NCBI RefSeq assembly: GCF_030684675.1
Contig: NZ_JAUXXZ010000082.1
Location: forward strand, 1 to 35,903
DNA length: 35,903 nucleotides
Direction: 5' to 3'
DNA from: Daejeonella sp.
Lineage (GTDB): Bacteria > Bacteroidota > Bacteroidia > Sphingobacteriales > Sphingobacteriaceae
A program made the position numbers and the translations under genes. A model generated the notes under the pieces. The model ran no database searches, was not told where the DNA came from, and was given only the letters and a program-made list of their open reading frames with translations. The number at the start of each line of letters is the position of its first letter. Positions within the stretch are counted from its first letter, which is position 1. This document shows, one piece after another, positions 1 to 9,144 of the stretch.

Positions 1-78
1 TCCTATATTTTATCGGACAAACCAAATGGTACAACAGCAAATTCTTATTATGACGTTTATGAATATGTTCACTCATAA
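1..78 (+). CDS. Possible C-terminal end of a gene cut by the left window edge
   Basis: Frame 1 is open from the first base to a TAA at 76-78 and gives 25 residues ending YEYVHS. A hairpin follows 25 bases later, and a minus-strand operon converges from the right. That layout is what the 3' end of a plus-strand gene would look like. A second frame is also open here, so the assignment is weak. I do not recognise the fragment and give it no function. Confidence 0.25.
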   Translation, partial: SYILSDKPNGTTANSYYDVYEYVHS

Positions 79-102
79 AACAAATATAAGATTAGGCCAG
101 AA

Positions 103-123
103 CCCCGAAGCAGAGCTTCGAGG
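103..123. repeat. Palindromic hairpin repeat, left copy
   Basis: CGAAGC and GCTTCG arms flank a three-base AGA loop, with CCC/AGG-type flanks. The identical 21-base unit recurs at 35773-35793 in the same orientation. It lies between a possible plus-strand gene end (78) and the minus-strand operon end (213), so it could serve as a terminator for both. It lacks a clear T-run, and its repetition suggests a dispersed palindromic repeat family rather than a dedicated terminator. Confidence 0.6.
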
Positions 124-212
124 AATTCTTTTGATTAAAATTCCTTTATCCAAAGGTGCATGTTAATGTTTGTATGCGTATTAATTTCCTGTTAAGATTC
201 AATCGTATTGCT

Positions 213-1637
213 CTATTTAACTCTTGCAGATTTTAACTCCACCGTATCACTTTCCAGGAACTGAAGTTTATACCCACCGGTATCAATAACAGCCTTCGGA
301 AATAGTTTGCTAAGCAGACTGAACTCAGCTTCCGAAATCGCCGTCTGATACAAAAAAATCTGTCTCAGATCCTTCAATGATTTCAACTGTATAAGTCCCT
401 TTGCTGTTATTTTGGTTCCAACCAGATTAAGGTATGTTAATTTTGACAAGCTATTCAGCGATGCAATACCCGCATCACTCACGGCAGTCTTTTCGAGGGA
501 AAGACGGGTAAGAGAAGATAATTTCACAATTGATTTCAGATTATTATCATCCAGATTGGTATCCCCGATTTTTAACCAGATCACTTGTTTGCTTAATTGT
601 TCCAGTAGTTGCAGATCCTTTGCAGTGATTGAATCCAGCGCTACAAAATTTACAGACAGGTAATTACTATTTAGTGCGACCGGTATAACTGCAACTCCGC
701 GAGCGAGCAGTTCCTGAACGATCTTCACATCTGCTTGTCCGACAGTCTTTTCCGGAATATCGGAGATCAATGCTGCTTCGGTTTTTTCTTCAGATTGAAG
801 GGATAAAAGAACAGGTTTTATCTTTTCAGTTTGGGCAAGGTCGGCCACTTTTTTATTAAAATCAGCTCCGCTGCTTACCCACCAATGGATCAGATCCAGT
901 TCGGTTTTAGTAAGCTGTGGCTGTTCAAGAGGTGGCATATGATCATCACTCTCTTTTGACAATAAGATTCGTTTGATCAATTCACTTTCATCGGTATTTC
1001 CGGCAATAATCGCTTTCCCACCCTTGCCTCCCTTTAAAATAAAATCAGGCATATCCAGTCGCAGTTTTCCCTTCTGCTTATTGGAACCATGACATTTATA
1101 ACATTTCGAAGTCAGAATTGGCTTGATCACATCCTGATAAGCCATGGCTTGCTGAACGTTCGGGATAGGCTTTCTTTTCTCTTCAGCCTGCCCTGAACCT
1201 TCCGCCGAGAATGCCCTTGTCAGGTAATCCGATCCATGAGTTATGGAACCGCCAAAATGCCCGGTAAGGACAATCATGAACACCATAAGGGCGGTAATCC
1301 AGGTGATTTGTTTTCCCTTCCAGTTTAAATACCATGCAACAATTGAAATTATAGCGAGCGCGATACCAGACCATTGATGATTAAATATCAGGCCTTCGTC
1401 ATAATCACCAGTACCTGATAGCAGATAACCACTGATACAGGATGTAATCGCACTGAGCATACCAATGAACAAAGAAATACCTACTGCTGAAGCCAGCGAC
1501 TGATATTTTTCTTTTTGGGATAAAAATTGAAACAAGGCGCCGAGCAGCAATACCCCTATCGGGAGATGTACAAGCAAGGGATGAAAACTCCCCACAAAAT
1601 CAACCAGGCTAAACAAAAAAATAGAAAGTGTGCTCAT
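213..1637 (-). CDS. Membrane-anchored DUF2231 / c-type cytochrome / leucine-rich-repeat fusion protein
   Basis: 474 residues in three parts. Residues 1-135 hold about four membrane segments with an early FHPLLVHLPIG motif typical of DUF2231. Residues about 165-260 form a planctomycete-type cytochrome c domain with haem motif C179-Y-K-C182-H183 and a downstream HMPP that can supply a methionine ligand. Residues about 325-455 carry leucine-rich repeats of about 23 residues (LTRLSLEKTAVSD, LTYLNLVGTKIT). The likely role is a membrane electron-transfer or sensing subunit with its haem domain in the periplasm; the partner bound by the repeats is unknown. It is the last gene of the operon, 15 bases after the isomerase-like gene. 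The haem motif is seen directly; electron transfer is inferred from the family. Confidence 0.85.
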   Translation of the reverse strand: MSTLSIFLFSLVDFVGSFHPLLVHLPIGVLLLGALFQFLSQKEKYQSLASAVGISLFIGMLSAITSCISGYLLSGTGDYDEGLIFNHQWSGIALAIISIVAWYLNWKGKQITWITALMVFMIVLTGHFGGSITHGSDYLTRAFSAEGSGQAEEKRKPIPNVQQAMAYQDVIKPILTSKCYKCHGSNKQKGKLRLDMPDFILKGGKGGKAIIAGNTDESELIKRILLSKESDDHMPPLEQPQLTKTELDLIHWWVSSGADFNKKVADLAQTEKIKPVLLSLQSEEKTEAALISDIPEKTVGQADVKIVQELLARGVAVIPVALNSNYLSVNFVALDSITAKDLQLLEQLSKQVIWLKIGDTNLDDNNLKSIVKLSSLTRLSLEKTAVSDAGIASLNSLSKLTYLNLVGTKITAKGLIQLKSLKDLRQIFLYQTAISEAEFSLLSKLFPKAVIDTGGYKLQFLESDTVELKSARVK

Positions 1638-1652
1638 TCAGGGAGTATGAAA

Positions 1653-2588
1653 TCAGGAATATCGTTTTCTAAGCAAATGCATCATGTGCACATTAATAGC
1701 CCATTGATCAGCCAATGGCTGTCTGGTATATGGATATGTAGGCATATAATCGGGCGGACCAAATTCCGTAAGAACAGTTACCCGCTCTCCATTTCTCCTT
1801 TTCCTATCCACAATTTTATCCCACCATTCGAAATGCTGTTTCATAGTTTGTTCCCATTCAGGGGCACGGGGGTCATTCACCTGCGGGCCTTCGGGATGGC
1901 CGATTCTGGCGTGAATATGATCAGTGCGGGCTAATGCCAGATCAATGGTCTCCTTCTGATCAGACAGTAAACTCTCATGTACATTGCACCAGTGCGAAAT
2001 ATCCAGAGTCAGTCTCAGATCGGGATATTTTTCAAGAAAGTTTCTGGTGATATGTGCGGCAAACAACATTCTGCCGCGATGTGTTTCATGGCAAATTAAC
2101 AGGCCTGTTTCTTTTGCCAATGCCTGCGTATGTTCAATGAATTTTTTATTATCATCGAAGCTGAAATAATCCTTTCCGGAGTGATTATTAATATACAGTG
2201 GTCGCTGGATATTTTGCTTTGCGGCTGCATCTACCATTCTTTTGTAGAATTCAAGATGTTCCTGAGGGTTGGACTGAGATCCCCCGCAGAGGAAACCAAT
2301 TTCCAGATCATAAGTCTTCAGAGCAGCAAATATTTCATCCTGTGCCTTTTTATTATCCGTAGGCCACCATAATTCTATTCCATCATATCCTTCCTTCTTA
2401 ACCTTTGCGCAGAATGAATCCATCGTTCCCTGATAGCCCCAGCTGGTGGCCATGATTTTCAGATCGTAGTTCTTATTCACAGAAGTTGAAGTCATTTCGG
2501 GTAATGCGAAAGATTCTAATGAGGATAATAGTAGGGCAGCCGAACCTGCTGCAGATGTTTTAATGAACTTTCTTCTGTCTTGTCTCAT
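1653..2588 (-). CDS. Tat-exported sugar phosphate isomerase/epimerase-like TIM-barrel protein
   Basis: 311 residues. The N-terminus has a twin-arginine signal (RRKFIK at 5-10, then a hydrophobic stretch to about residue 29), so the protein is probably folded in the cytoplasm and exported. The rest matches the xylose-isomerase-like TIM-barrel family (AP endonuclease 2 fold): GIELWW near 70, E168 in ICHETHRG, D196 and H199 in LDISHW, H226 in HIHARIG, and E275 in TEFGPP. These are candidate metal ligands for an isomerase or epimerase. The exact sugar is not deducible. It lies 20 bases after the DUF1501 gene and 15 bases before the DUF2231/cytochrome gene, so all four probably form one transcript. 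Confidence 0.87.
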   Translation of the reverse strand: MRQDRRKFIKTSAAGSAALLLSSLESFALPEMTSTSVNKNYDLKIMATSWGYQGTMDSFCAKVKKEGYDGIELWWPTDNKKAQDEIFAALKTYDLEIGFLCGGSQSNPQEHLEFYKRMVDAAAKQNIQRPLYINNHSGKDYFSFDDNKKFIEHTQALAKETGLLICHETHRGRMLFAAHITRNFLEKYPDLRLTLDISHWCNVHESLLSDQKETIDLALARTDHIHARIGHPEGPQVNDPRAPEWEQTMKQHFEWWDKIVDRKRRNGERVTVLTEFGPPDYMPTYPYTRQPLADQWAINVHMMHLLRKRYS

Positions 2589-2608
2589 ATAATTGCTGCA
2601 AAATTCGT

Positions 2609-4114
2609 TTATGCTAAAATATCAGTGATCACTTTCCCTCCAACATCCGTTAAACGGAAAGGTCTTCCCTGCGATTCATAAGTGAATTTTTCATGATCAA
2701 AGCCCAATTGATTAAGAATAGTAGCCTGAATATCAAATGCTTCTGTCTTTCCATTCACAATATTGTATCCAATCTCATCTGTTTCACCATAAGTAGTACC
2801 ACCTTTAATACCGCCTCCGGCCATCCACATATTGAACGCAGCGGCATGATGATCCCTGCCTTTAAATGGCATATCCTTACCTTCACGGTTCTCCTGCATC
2901 GGGGTCCTGCCAAATTCAGCACCCCAAACGATCAGGGTCTCATCGAGCAAACCTCTTTGCTTCAGATCAAGAATCAATGCTGTGATCGGTTTATCTACGT
3001 TCCGGCATTTATTGACCAGACCAATATCAACTGAACCACTGGCAGAAGTACCATGAGTATCCCATCCCCAGTCAAATAACTGCACGAAACGAACACCCTT
3101 TTCAACAAGTTTTCTTGCAAGCAGTACATTGTTTGCAAAGCTGGTCTTACCAGGTTCTGTACCGTACATTTCATGGATATATGCCGGTTCATCATTAATG
3201 TTCATGACCTCCGGTACAGAGATTTGCATTTTATAAGCCATTTCATACTGTGCAATGCGCGACAGAATTTCCGGATCTTTATATTCTTCGAACTGTTCCT
3301 GATTTATTTTATTGATTGCATCAATTGATGCCTTGCGCAAATCCCTGTCCATCCCTGCAGGATCTTTTATGAACAGAACCGGATCTCCTTCCCCCCTGCA
3401 TTGAACGCCCTGGTAGACACTCGGCAAAAAGCCACTTCCCCATACACTTTTACCCGCATCGGGATTATTACCTCCTGAAGTTAATACCACGAAACCCGGT
3501 AAATTTTTATTCTCTGATCCCATTCCATAGGTTACCCATGCACCTATGCTTGGTCTTCCCAGACGTGATGAACCAGTTTGCATCAATAATTGGGCTGGTG
3601 CATGGTTAAACTGATCGGTTGTTACCGCATTCAGCATCGCAATCTCATCGGCAACAGTGGCCAGATGGGGTAAATTGTCTGAAAGCCATAAGCCACTTTT
3701 TCCACGCTGTTTAAAATTGGCCTGCGGACCAAGCATTTTAGGTACCCCCCTGATGAAGGCAAACTTTTTGCCTTCCAATAAAGACTGCGGACATTCCTGT
3801 CCATCGAGTTTTGCGAGTTCCGGCTTATAGCTGAACATCTCCAGTTGTGAAGGTGCTCCTGCCATGTGTAAATAAATGACTGATTTGGCTTTTCCGGGAA
3901 ACATTGGAGGCCTTGGTGCTAGCGGATTGGAAGCATCGAACATTGCATTCGGAGCAGAAGAGCCACTAAAACCACAGCTACCAAGCAATGAACCTAATGC
4001 CAGAGCTCCAAAGCCCATAGCCCCTTCCTTTAAAAAATGACGACGGGTATGTAACTGCAAGGCTGCATGTTCTGCTTCCCTTGCTAACCTTTGTGCCTGA
4101 GCATCTCTCTTCAT
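2609..4114 (-). CDS. Tat-exported DUF1501 family protein
   Basis: 501 residues from the ATG at 4114. An in-frame ATG at 4168 would overlap the upstream gene by 23 bases and add 18 residues ahead of the signal, so 4114 is preferred. The export signal is twin-arginine (TRRHFLKEG at about 23-31), followed by a hydrophobic core and LLGSC, a plausible lipobox that could make it a Tat lipoprotein at C47. The body has DUF1501 hallmarks: HMAGAPSQLEMF, then DWGWDTHG, WGAEFGRTP and GRDHHAAAF, which resemble metal-site motifs of the alkaline phosphatase/sulfatase fold. DUF1501 genes commonly sit beside DUF1549/DUF1553 genes, as here. No biochemical activity can be assigned. Confidence 0.88.
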   Translation of the reverse strand: MKRDAQAQRLAREAEHAALQLHTRRHFLKEGAMGFGALALGSLLGSCGFSGSSAPNAMFDASNPLAPRPPMFPGKAKSVIYLHMAGAPSQLEMFSYKPELAKLDGQECPQSLLEGKKFAFIRGVPKMLGPQANFKQRGKSGLWLSDNLPHLATVADEIAMLNAVTTDQFNHAPAQLLMQTGSSRLGRPSIGAWVTYGMGSENKNLPGFVVLTSGGNNPDAGKSVWGSGFLPSVYQGVQCRGEGDPVLFIKDPAGMDRDLRKASIDAINKINQEQFEEYKDPEILSRIAQYEMAYKMQISVPEVMNINDEPAYIHEMYGTEPGKTSFANNVLLARKLVEKGVRFVQLFDWGWDTHGTSASGSVDIGLVNKCRNVDKPITALILDLKQRGLLDETLIVWGAEFGRTPMQENREGKDMPFKGRDHHAAAFNMWMAGGGIKGGTTYGETDEIGYNIVNGKTEAFDIQATILNQLGFDHEKFTYESQGRPFRLTDVGGKVITDILA

Positions 4115-4145
4115 AATCGATAATATTTCAATACTTTGACCCTTT

Positions 4146-6878
4146 CTAATTCTTATTGAGCCATTCATCCATATTCAACATCGCGCCGGCAACAATGACC
4201 AGTGATGCCGTTTCAGGATCTGCAGGCTTATCTTTTGCTCCCATTAATTGATTCATGGCTGTTTTATCCTTTTTATATTTCCTGAGGGCTTCTGCATACA
4301 AGTCGGATAGTGCCTTTAACTTTTTCGCTGAAATAGGCTTAAACATCATGGCTTCATAGCCTTTACTGATCTGATTATTGCTTTCCTTGCCTCCCAGTTC
4401 TTTCATGCGAAGAGCAAGACTTCTGGAAATGACCAGAGTGGTTGAGTCATTCAGAGAGGTTAATGCCTGCAATGGAGTATTTGTCCTAATCCTCCGGGGC
4501 AGACATGATTCCCTTGCACTACCATCAAAGGTCATCATTGAGGGATATGGTGCTGTTCGCTTCAGGTAAGTGTAAACTGCTCTTCTGTACTGATCTTCAC
4601 CTGCACTCATCATCCATTTTTCACCATTATATGGGGAGCGCCAGATTCCTTCAGGCTGAAATGGCATAACACTTGGCCCATACATCTTTTTGCTTAATAC
4701 ATTACTTACTTCCAATGCCTGATCCCTGAGTTGCTCCGCGGAGAGTCTGATTCTGGATGCACGGGAATAAAATTTATTGTTGGGATCAGTTTTTAACTTT
4801 TCCTCAGTAACTGCAGAGCTTTGCCGATATGCCGCAGACATTACGATCTCTTTTAAAAGACGCTTCATGCTCCAGTTATACTCATTCATAAACTGCCAGG
4901 ATAAATGATCAAGCAATTCCTTATGAGTAGGTGCAATTCCTTGTGAACCAAGATCTTCCAGAGTTTCAGCAATTCCAAATCCAAACAACTGCTCCCATAA
5001 ACGGTTCACCATGGTTCTGGCTACAAGCGGATTTTTTTTATCAGTTAACCATATTGCCATCCCCAATCTGTTTTTAGGCACATTTGCCGGCATTGGGTTC
5101 ATAATACCGGGCACACCCGGCTCCACCTTATTTCCCTTAACCATCCAGTTACCACGTTCAAAAATATGTGTAGTTCTGAGCTGCTCCAGGTTATTTTCGA
5201 TCATAATCGGTGTTTCATCTACTTTAGCCTGCATCAATTGATTGAAATTACTCAATGCAAGTTCATAGCCTGCTTTTCCTTTACCGGGAAATGGAATATC
5301 AAACTGGAACCATTCAAACAGGACGCCTGTATCATCAGGGTTTTTTATCGCCGGACTATAATATTTAAAAAACAGGTTATGTTTTCCTTTTTCAGCAGGT
5401 ATCGCTACAGTCACAATTTTCCATTCTCCCTTTGTATTTGCAAGCGGAACAGTTTTTAATAGTTTTCCATTCAATGTATCGAGGTAAATTGACCATTTAC
5501 CTCCATCAAAATTGGTTTTATATCGGAACATAAGCTGGGTCTTATCCTGTAGCACAACATCCTTCAATCGGCATGTTCCGTTATTTCGCAATCCGGCAAA
5601 CCAGCTACTGATCAAGGCAGCATTCACAAACTGATCACATTGCAATGAGTTAATTGTAGGCTGCCAGGTTTTAAGAAAGTTAAAGTATTTTTTTGCCTGG
5701 GCTTCTGAGGTATTGCTATTTAACCAGCCAGTCAATTGCACTAGTTTTAAACTGTCCTGAGTATTGTATTGCCGCAATAATGGATAATCAGCATTAGTAT
5801 CTTCATCGCGGGTATTGTTGAAAAATGCCATAAACTTATAATACTCATCAGCTTTAAATGGATCATAAGGATGGCTATGACATTGAACACAATTAAAAGT
5901 TGTGCCCATAGTAGCACTCCATGTTGTATTCACCCTGTCCATCACGGCAGAGGTTCTGAATTCTTCATTATCAGTTCCTCCTTCATCATTGGTCATTGTA
6001 TTTCGATGAAACGCTGTTGCAATATATTTCGCATCATCAGGGTTTGGCATCAGATCTCCGGCAAGCTGTTCAATCAGGAAATCATTGTATGGTTTATCTG
6101 AATTATAAGCTTTAATCAACCAGTCACGATATTTCCAGATGATACGTCCGCGGTCGGCCTCATAGCCTCTGGTATCTGCATAACGGGCAATATCAAGCCA
6201 ATTGGATGTCCAGCGCTCACCGTACCGGGGCGAGGCCAAAAGGTCATCAACAAGGTTCTCATATGCTTTGTCAGAATTATCCTGAAGATACTTTTTTGAA
6301 ATACCGGATGAAGCCGGAAGTCCGATAAGATCAAGGCTAAGTCTTCTTAACAGAGTTGCCTTATCAGCCTCTGTTGAGGGCTCTAATTTTTGTTCCTCCA
6401 GCTTTTCGTAGATAAAGCGGTCAATATCATTTCTGATCCACTTATTATTAAGATCGGGTATATCTTGTTTCTTAACAGACACATAAGCCCAGTGCTCTCC
6501 CCACTTTGCTCCTTCTTTAATCCACTGTCTGAAAACTTCGATCTCATCTTTGGAAAGTGCTTCGTGCTTGTAGGGCATCCTTTCATCCGGGTCCTTTTCA
6601 GTAATTCTTATGATCAGTTCGCTGCCTTCGGGATCACCTGGTATAATCGCTGGTTTTCCGGATTCGGTAAGTCCTAAAGCTTCTTCCTGAAAAAGAAGAC
6701 TAAATCCGGATTCCTGCTTCACTCCGCCATGGCAAGAGATACACTTTTTATTGATTATCGGCTTAACCTGCGTGTTATAATCAACCTTCTGATTTGACAA
6801 AGCCAATTTATACAAGGCGCTTATCACCAGCAGCAGCGCAAGCAATACAATAATTTTTTTGGAGTAAAGTATCTTCAT
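4146..6878 (-). CDS. PSCyt1 / DUF1549 / DUF1553 protein with two CxxCH motifs
   Basis: 910 residues. An N-terminal hydrophobic segment (about 9-27) serves as signal or anchor. A planctomycete-type cytochrome domain follows with C46-I-S-C49-H50 and a later RMPY. The DUF1549 region spans about 145-350 and contains a second CxxCH, CVQCH followed by SHPYDPF. A middle region of about 430-540 has the look of a beta-rich, possibly carbohydrate-binding insert. The C-terminal part (about 600-870) is DUF1553, with NPLVARTMVNRLWE and RIRTNTPLQALTSLND. It is the first gene of the minus-strand operon. The family is abundant in Planctomycetes and present in Bacteroidota, often with polysaccharide or sugar catabolism genes. 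Haem attachment is expected from the motifs; the substrate is unknown. Confidence 0.9.
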   Translation of the reverse strand: MKILYSKKIIVLLALLLVISALYKLALSNQKVDYNTQVKPIINKKCISCHGGVKQESGFSLLFQEEALGLTESGKPAIIPGDPEGSELIIRITEKDPDERMPYKHEALSKDEIEVFRQWIKEGAKWGEHWAYVSVKKQDIPDLNNKWIRNDIDRFIYEKLEEQKLEPSTEADKATLLRRLSLDLIGLPASSGISKKYLQDNSDKAYENLVDDLLASPRYGERWTSNWLDIARYADTRGYEADRGRIIWKYRDWLIKAYNSDKPYNDFLIEQLAGDLMPNPDDAKYIATAFHRNTMTNDEGGTDNEEFRTSAVMDRVNTTWSATMGTTFNCVQCHSHPYDPFKADEYYKFMAFFNNTRDEDTNADYPLLRQYNTQDSLKLVQLTGWLNSNTSEAQAKKYFNFLKTWQPTINSLQCDQFVNAALISSWFAGLRNNGTCRLKDVVLQDKTQLMFRYKTNFDGGKWSIYLDTLNGKLLKTVPLANTKGEWKIVTVAIPAEKGKHNLFFKYYSPAIKNPDDTGVLFEWFQFDIPFPGKGKAGYELALSNFNQLMQAKVDETPIMIENNLEQLRTTHIFERGNWMVKGNKVEPGVPGIMNPMPANVPKNRLGMAIWLTDKKNPLVARTMVNRLWEQLFGFGIAETLEDLGSQGIAPTHKELLDHLSWQFMNEYNWSMKRLLKEIVMSAAYRQSSAVTEEKLKTDPNNKFYSRASRIRLSAEQLRDQALEVSNVLSKKMYGPSVMPFQPEGIWRSPYNGEKWMMSAGEDQYRRAVYTYLKRTAPYPSMMTFDGSARESCLPRRIRTNTPLQALTSLNDSTTLVISRSLALRMKELGGKESNNQISKGYEAMMFKPISAKKLKALSDLYAEALRKYKKDKTAMNQLMGAKDKPADPETASLVIVAGAMLNMDEWLNKN

Positions 6879-7002
6879 CTGTCTATCCTTATTTTAAAGA
6901 TATAAATTTCACTCAAAAAAAAGACCGGTACGAAACATTTAAGAAAACTTCAGGAAAATAAATTTTCAGGTATCTTTATGACTAATGATCCACTGAACCA
7001 GC

Positions 7003-8121
7003 ATGATTAGATCATCTCCATCTTTACAAAAAAGCATTTACATATTATTCTTTTCATTTCTGGTGATTAGCGGACTTTATTTTGCGCAGAATTTCCTGAT
7101 CCCTTTAGCGATCAGTGCACTTTTGGCCATGCTGTTTGTTCCTCTTTCCCGCTGGCTTGAAAACAAAGGAATAAGCCGGATGTTTGCTGGAGTAATCTGT
7201 GTATTGATCTTTCTGCTGGGTACGGGTGCTATTATTGGTTTACTTTCATGGCAGGCAAGCGGAATATCAGAGGATATTACGGAGATTACCCGGCGTATCA
7301 GTATGATTGCAGACGATCTCAGGGAATTTATAGCCAGAAATATTGGCATATCTGCTGAAAAACAAAAACAATGGATGTTAAACCAAACAAACGGATCCTC
7401 CGGAACCTTAGGTATTGCTGGGCTAATGCTAGGTTCGCTGATGAGCATTATCATCCACTTTATTCTTGTTCTTGTTTACCTCTTTCTGTTCATCTATTAC
7501 CGGTCTCACCTTAAAAAATTCATCCTGATGCTGGTTCCTCTTAGTGAAACAGACGAAACTGAAAAGATCATTTCAGATGCTGGAAAAGTGGCGCAGAAAT
7601 ATCTTTCGGGGCTTAGCAGCATGATCGTTATTTTATGGATTATGTATGCTGCAGGATTTTCAATTGTTGGAGTAAAAAATGCACTCTTCTTTGCTATTTT
7701 ATGCGGTCTTCTGGAGATCCTGCCATTCATAGGAAACTTCACAGGTACTGTAATAACTGCACTTGCAGTAATTTCACAGGGTGGAAGTAACGGAATGATC
7801 ATAGGTGTGATTGTCACTTACTTAATAATCCAGTTTATTCAGACTTATTTTCTTGAACCACTGGTGGTAGGCTCGGAAGTAAATATTAATCCATTATTTA
7901 CGATCCTGATTATCGTTTTCATGGAGATTGTTTGGGGTGTTGCGGGTATGATTCTAGCTATACCCATGCTTGGGATCGTCAAAATCATTTGTGATCATGT
8001 GACACCGCTTAAACCCTATGGTTTTCTAATTGGCCGCGCAAGATCAGACAAGCATCCAAGGATAATCATAAAGTTGCAAAACTGGTTAGGCCTGAATGAT
8101 AAGGCAGCAACAAACTCATAG
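7003..8121 (+). CDS. AI-2E family (PerM-like) transporter
   Basis: 372 residues. Two N-terminal hydrophobic segments (about 12-50) and one at about 60-85 are followed by a soluble loop, then five or so more membrane spans between about 145 and 330. This is the usual layout of the AI-2 exporter/PerM family. Typical motifs include the ILPFIGNFTG region and the C-terminal GVAGMILAIPMLGIVKI stretch. Members move small molecules or ions across the inner membrane, and autoinducer-2 transport should not be assumed. It is divergent from the DUF1549/DUF1553 operon, with 124 bases between the two starts. The promoter there is unclear: a TATCTTTA sequence near 6971 is one base from the Bacteroidota -7 consensus. 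Confidence 0.85.
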   Translation: MIRSSPSLQKSIYILFFSFLVISGLYFAQNFLIPLAISALLAMLFVPLSRWLENKGISRMFAGVICVLIFLLGTGAIIGLLSWQASGISEDITEITRRISMIADDLREFIARNIGISAEKQKQWMLNQTNGSSGTLGIAGLMLGSLMSIIIHFILVLVYLFLFIYYRSHLKKFILMLVPLSETDETEKIISDAGKVAQKYLSGLSSMIVILWIMYAAGFSIVGVKNALFFAILCGLLEILPFIGNFTGTVITALAVISQGGSNGMIIGVIVTYLIIQFIQTYFLEPLVVGSEVNINPLFTILIIVFMEIVWGVAGMILAIPMLGIVKIICDHVTPLKPYGFLIGRARSDKHPRIIIKLQNWLGLNDKAATNS

Positions 8122-8239
8122 AACCGGAAATACAATTTGGTGCAAAAAACTGCATATACTTAATTAATACCGATGAATATCGGGAGAAAACTGTAACAAA
8201 AATTTCGAAAATTTCTCTAATTATGAATAATCAAACAAT

Positions 8240-9136
8240 ATGCTGAGCATCAGAAATATAGTAAAACAATATGCTAATCACAGGGCTTTGGACAATGTCT
8301 CGATTGAAATCGAACAGGGCTCAGTTTTCGGGCTGCTGGGTCCGAACGGTGCCGGAAAAACCTCACTGATCCGGATCATCAATCAGATTACTGCACCGGA
8401 TCAGGGCGAAATATTATTGAATGGCGAAAAGCTCAATCCATCCCATATTTCTAAAATAGGATACCTGCCTGAAGAACGGGGTTTGTATAAAAAAATGGAG
8501 ATTGGTGAACAAATGCTGTACCTGGCACAATTAAAGGGCTTATCAAAGACTGATGCCACAGCAAGGATCAGATACTGGTTTGAGAAAATGGGTATTCAGA
8601 GCTGGTGGAATAAAAAAGTGGAGGATCTGAGCAAGGGCATGCAGCAGAAGGTACAGTTTATTGCTACCGTTGTTCATGATCCTGAACTGATCATTCTGGA
8701 TGAACCATTTTCCGGATTTGATCCGGTTAATGCCCAGTTAATAACCAATGAGATCCTGGAATTAAACCAAAAAGGTGCTACCATTATCTTTTCAACACAC
8801 CGGATGGAATCTGTGGAGCAATTATGTGACAGCATTGCCCTGATCCATAAATCGAAGAAAATTCTTGATGGAAAGGTGAAGGACATAAAGAATCTCTATA
8901 GAAATAATACCTACAGAATAGCTTATTCAGGAATTCTGAATCCGGTTGAGACTCCCTTGTTTAACATCAATGAGGAAAAGAAAGATGAGGAAGTCACACA
9001 TCTGACCATTCAAATCAATCCGGGTTATTCTTCAAATGATGTATTGAAGTTCTTAATACCACAGGTTCAGGTCACCGAACTGACCGAAATTGTGCCCAGC
9101 ATGAACGACATTTTCATTCAAAACGTAAAAAACTAA
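8240..9136 (+). CDS. ABC transporter ATP-binding protein, NatA-like
   Basis: 298 residues, a complete ATPase. Walker A is GPNGAGKT at 34-41, the signature is LSKGMQQK near 129, Walker B is LIILDEP near 151, and the switch histidine is in FSTHR near 184. The C-terminal 80 or so residues match the extension (DUF4162 type) found in ATPases of ABC-2 exporters such as NatA. The permease gene follows after eight bases, so the two form a transcriptional pair. It is a multidrug-, sodium- or lipid-exporter type; the substrate is not deducible. It is not the haem-exporter ATPase CcmA, whose partners lie elsewhere in the window. Confidence 0.9.
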   Translation: MLSIRNIVKQYANHRALDNVSIEIEQGSVFGLLGPNGAGKTSLIRIINQITAPDQGEILLNGEKLNPSHISKIGYLPEERGLYKKMEIGEQMLYLAQLKGLSKTDATARIRYWFEKMGIQSWWNKKVEDLSKGMQQKVQFIATVVHDPELIILDEPFSGFDPVNAQLITNEILELNQKGATIIFSTHRMESVEQLCDSIALIHKSKKILDGKVKDIKNLYRNNTYRIAYSGILNPVETPLFNINEEKKDEEVTHLTIQINPGYSSNDVLKFLIPQVQVTELTEIVPSMNDIFIQNVKN

Positions 9137-9144
9137 TCCGAAAA

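Noticed and set aside
1527-1934. Open frame of 135 codons on the plus strand across the operon
   Set aside because: It runs antisense over two well-supported minus-strand genes and their junction, with no protein-like features.
7077-7454. Minus-strand frame of 125 codons opposite the AI-2E family transporter
   Set aside because: It is antisense to a well-supported membrane protein gene and has no family features of its own.
8240-9136. Could this ABC ATPase be CcmA?
   Set aside because: It has the long C-terminal extension of NatA-type exporters and is directly paired with a NatB-like permease; ccmB and ccmC are more than 11 kb away.
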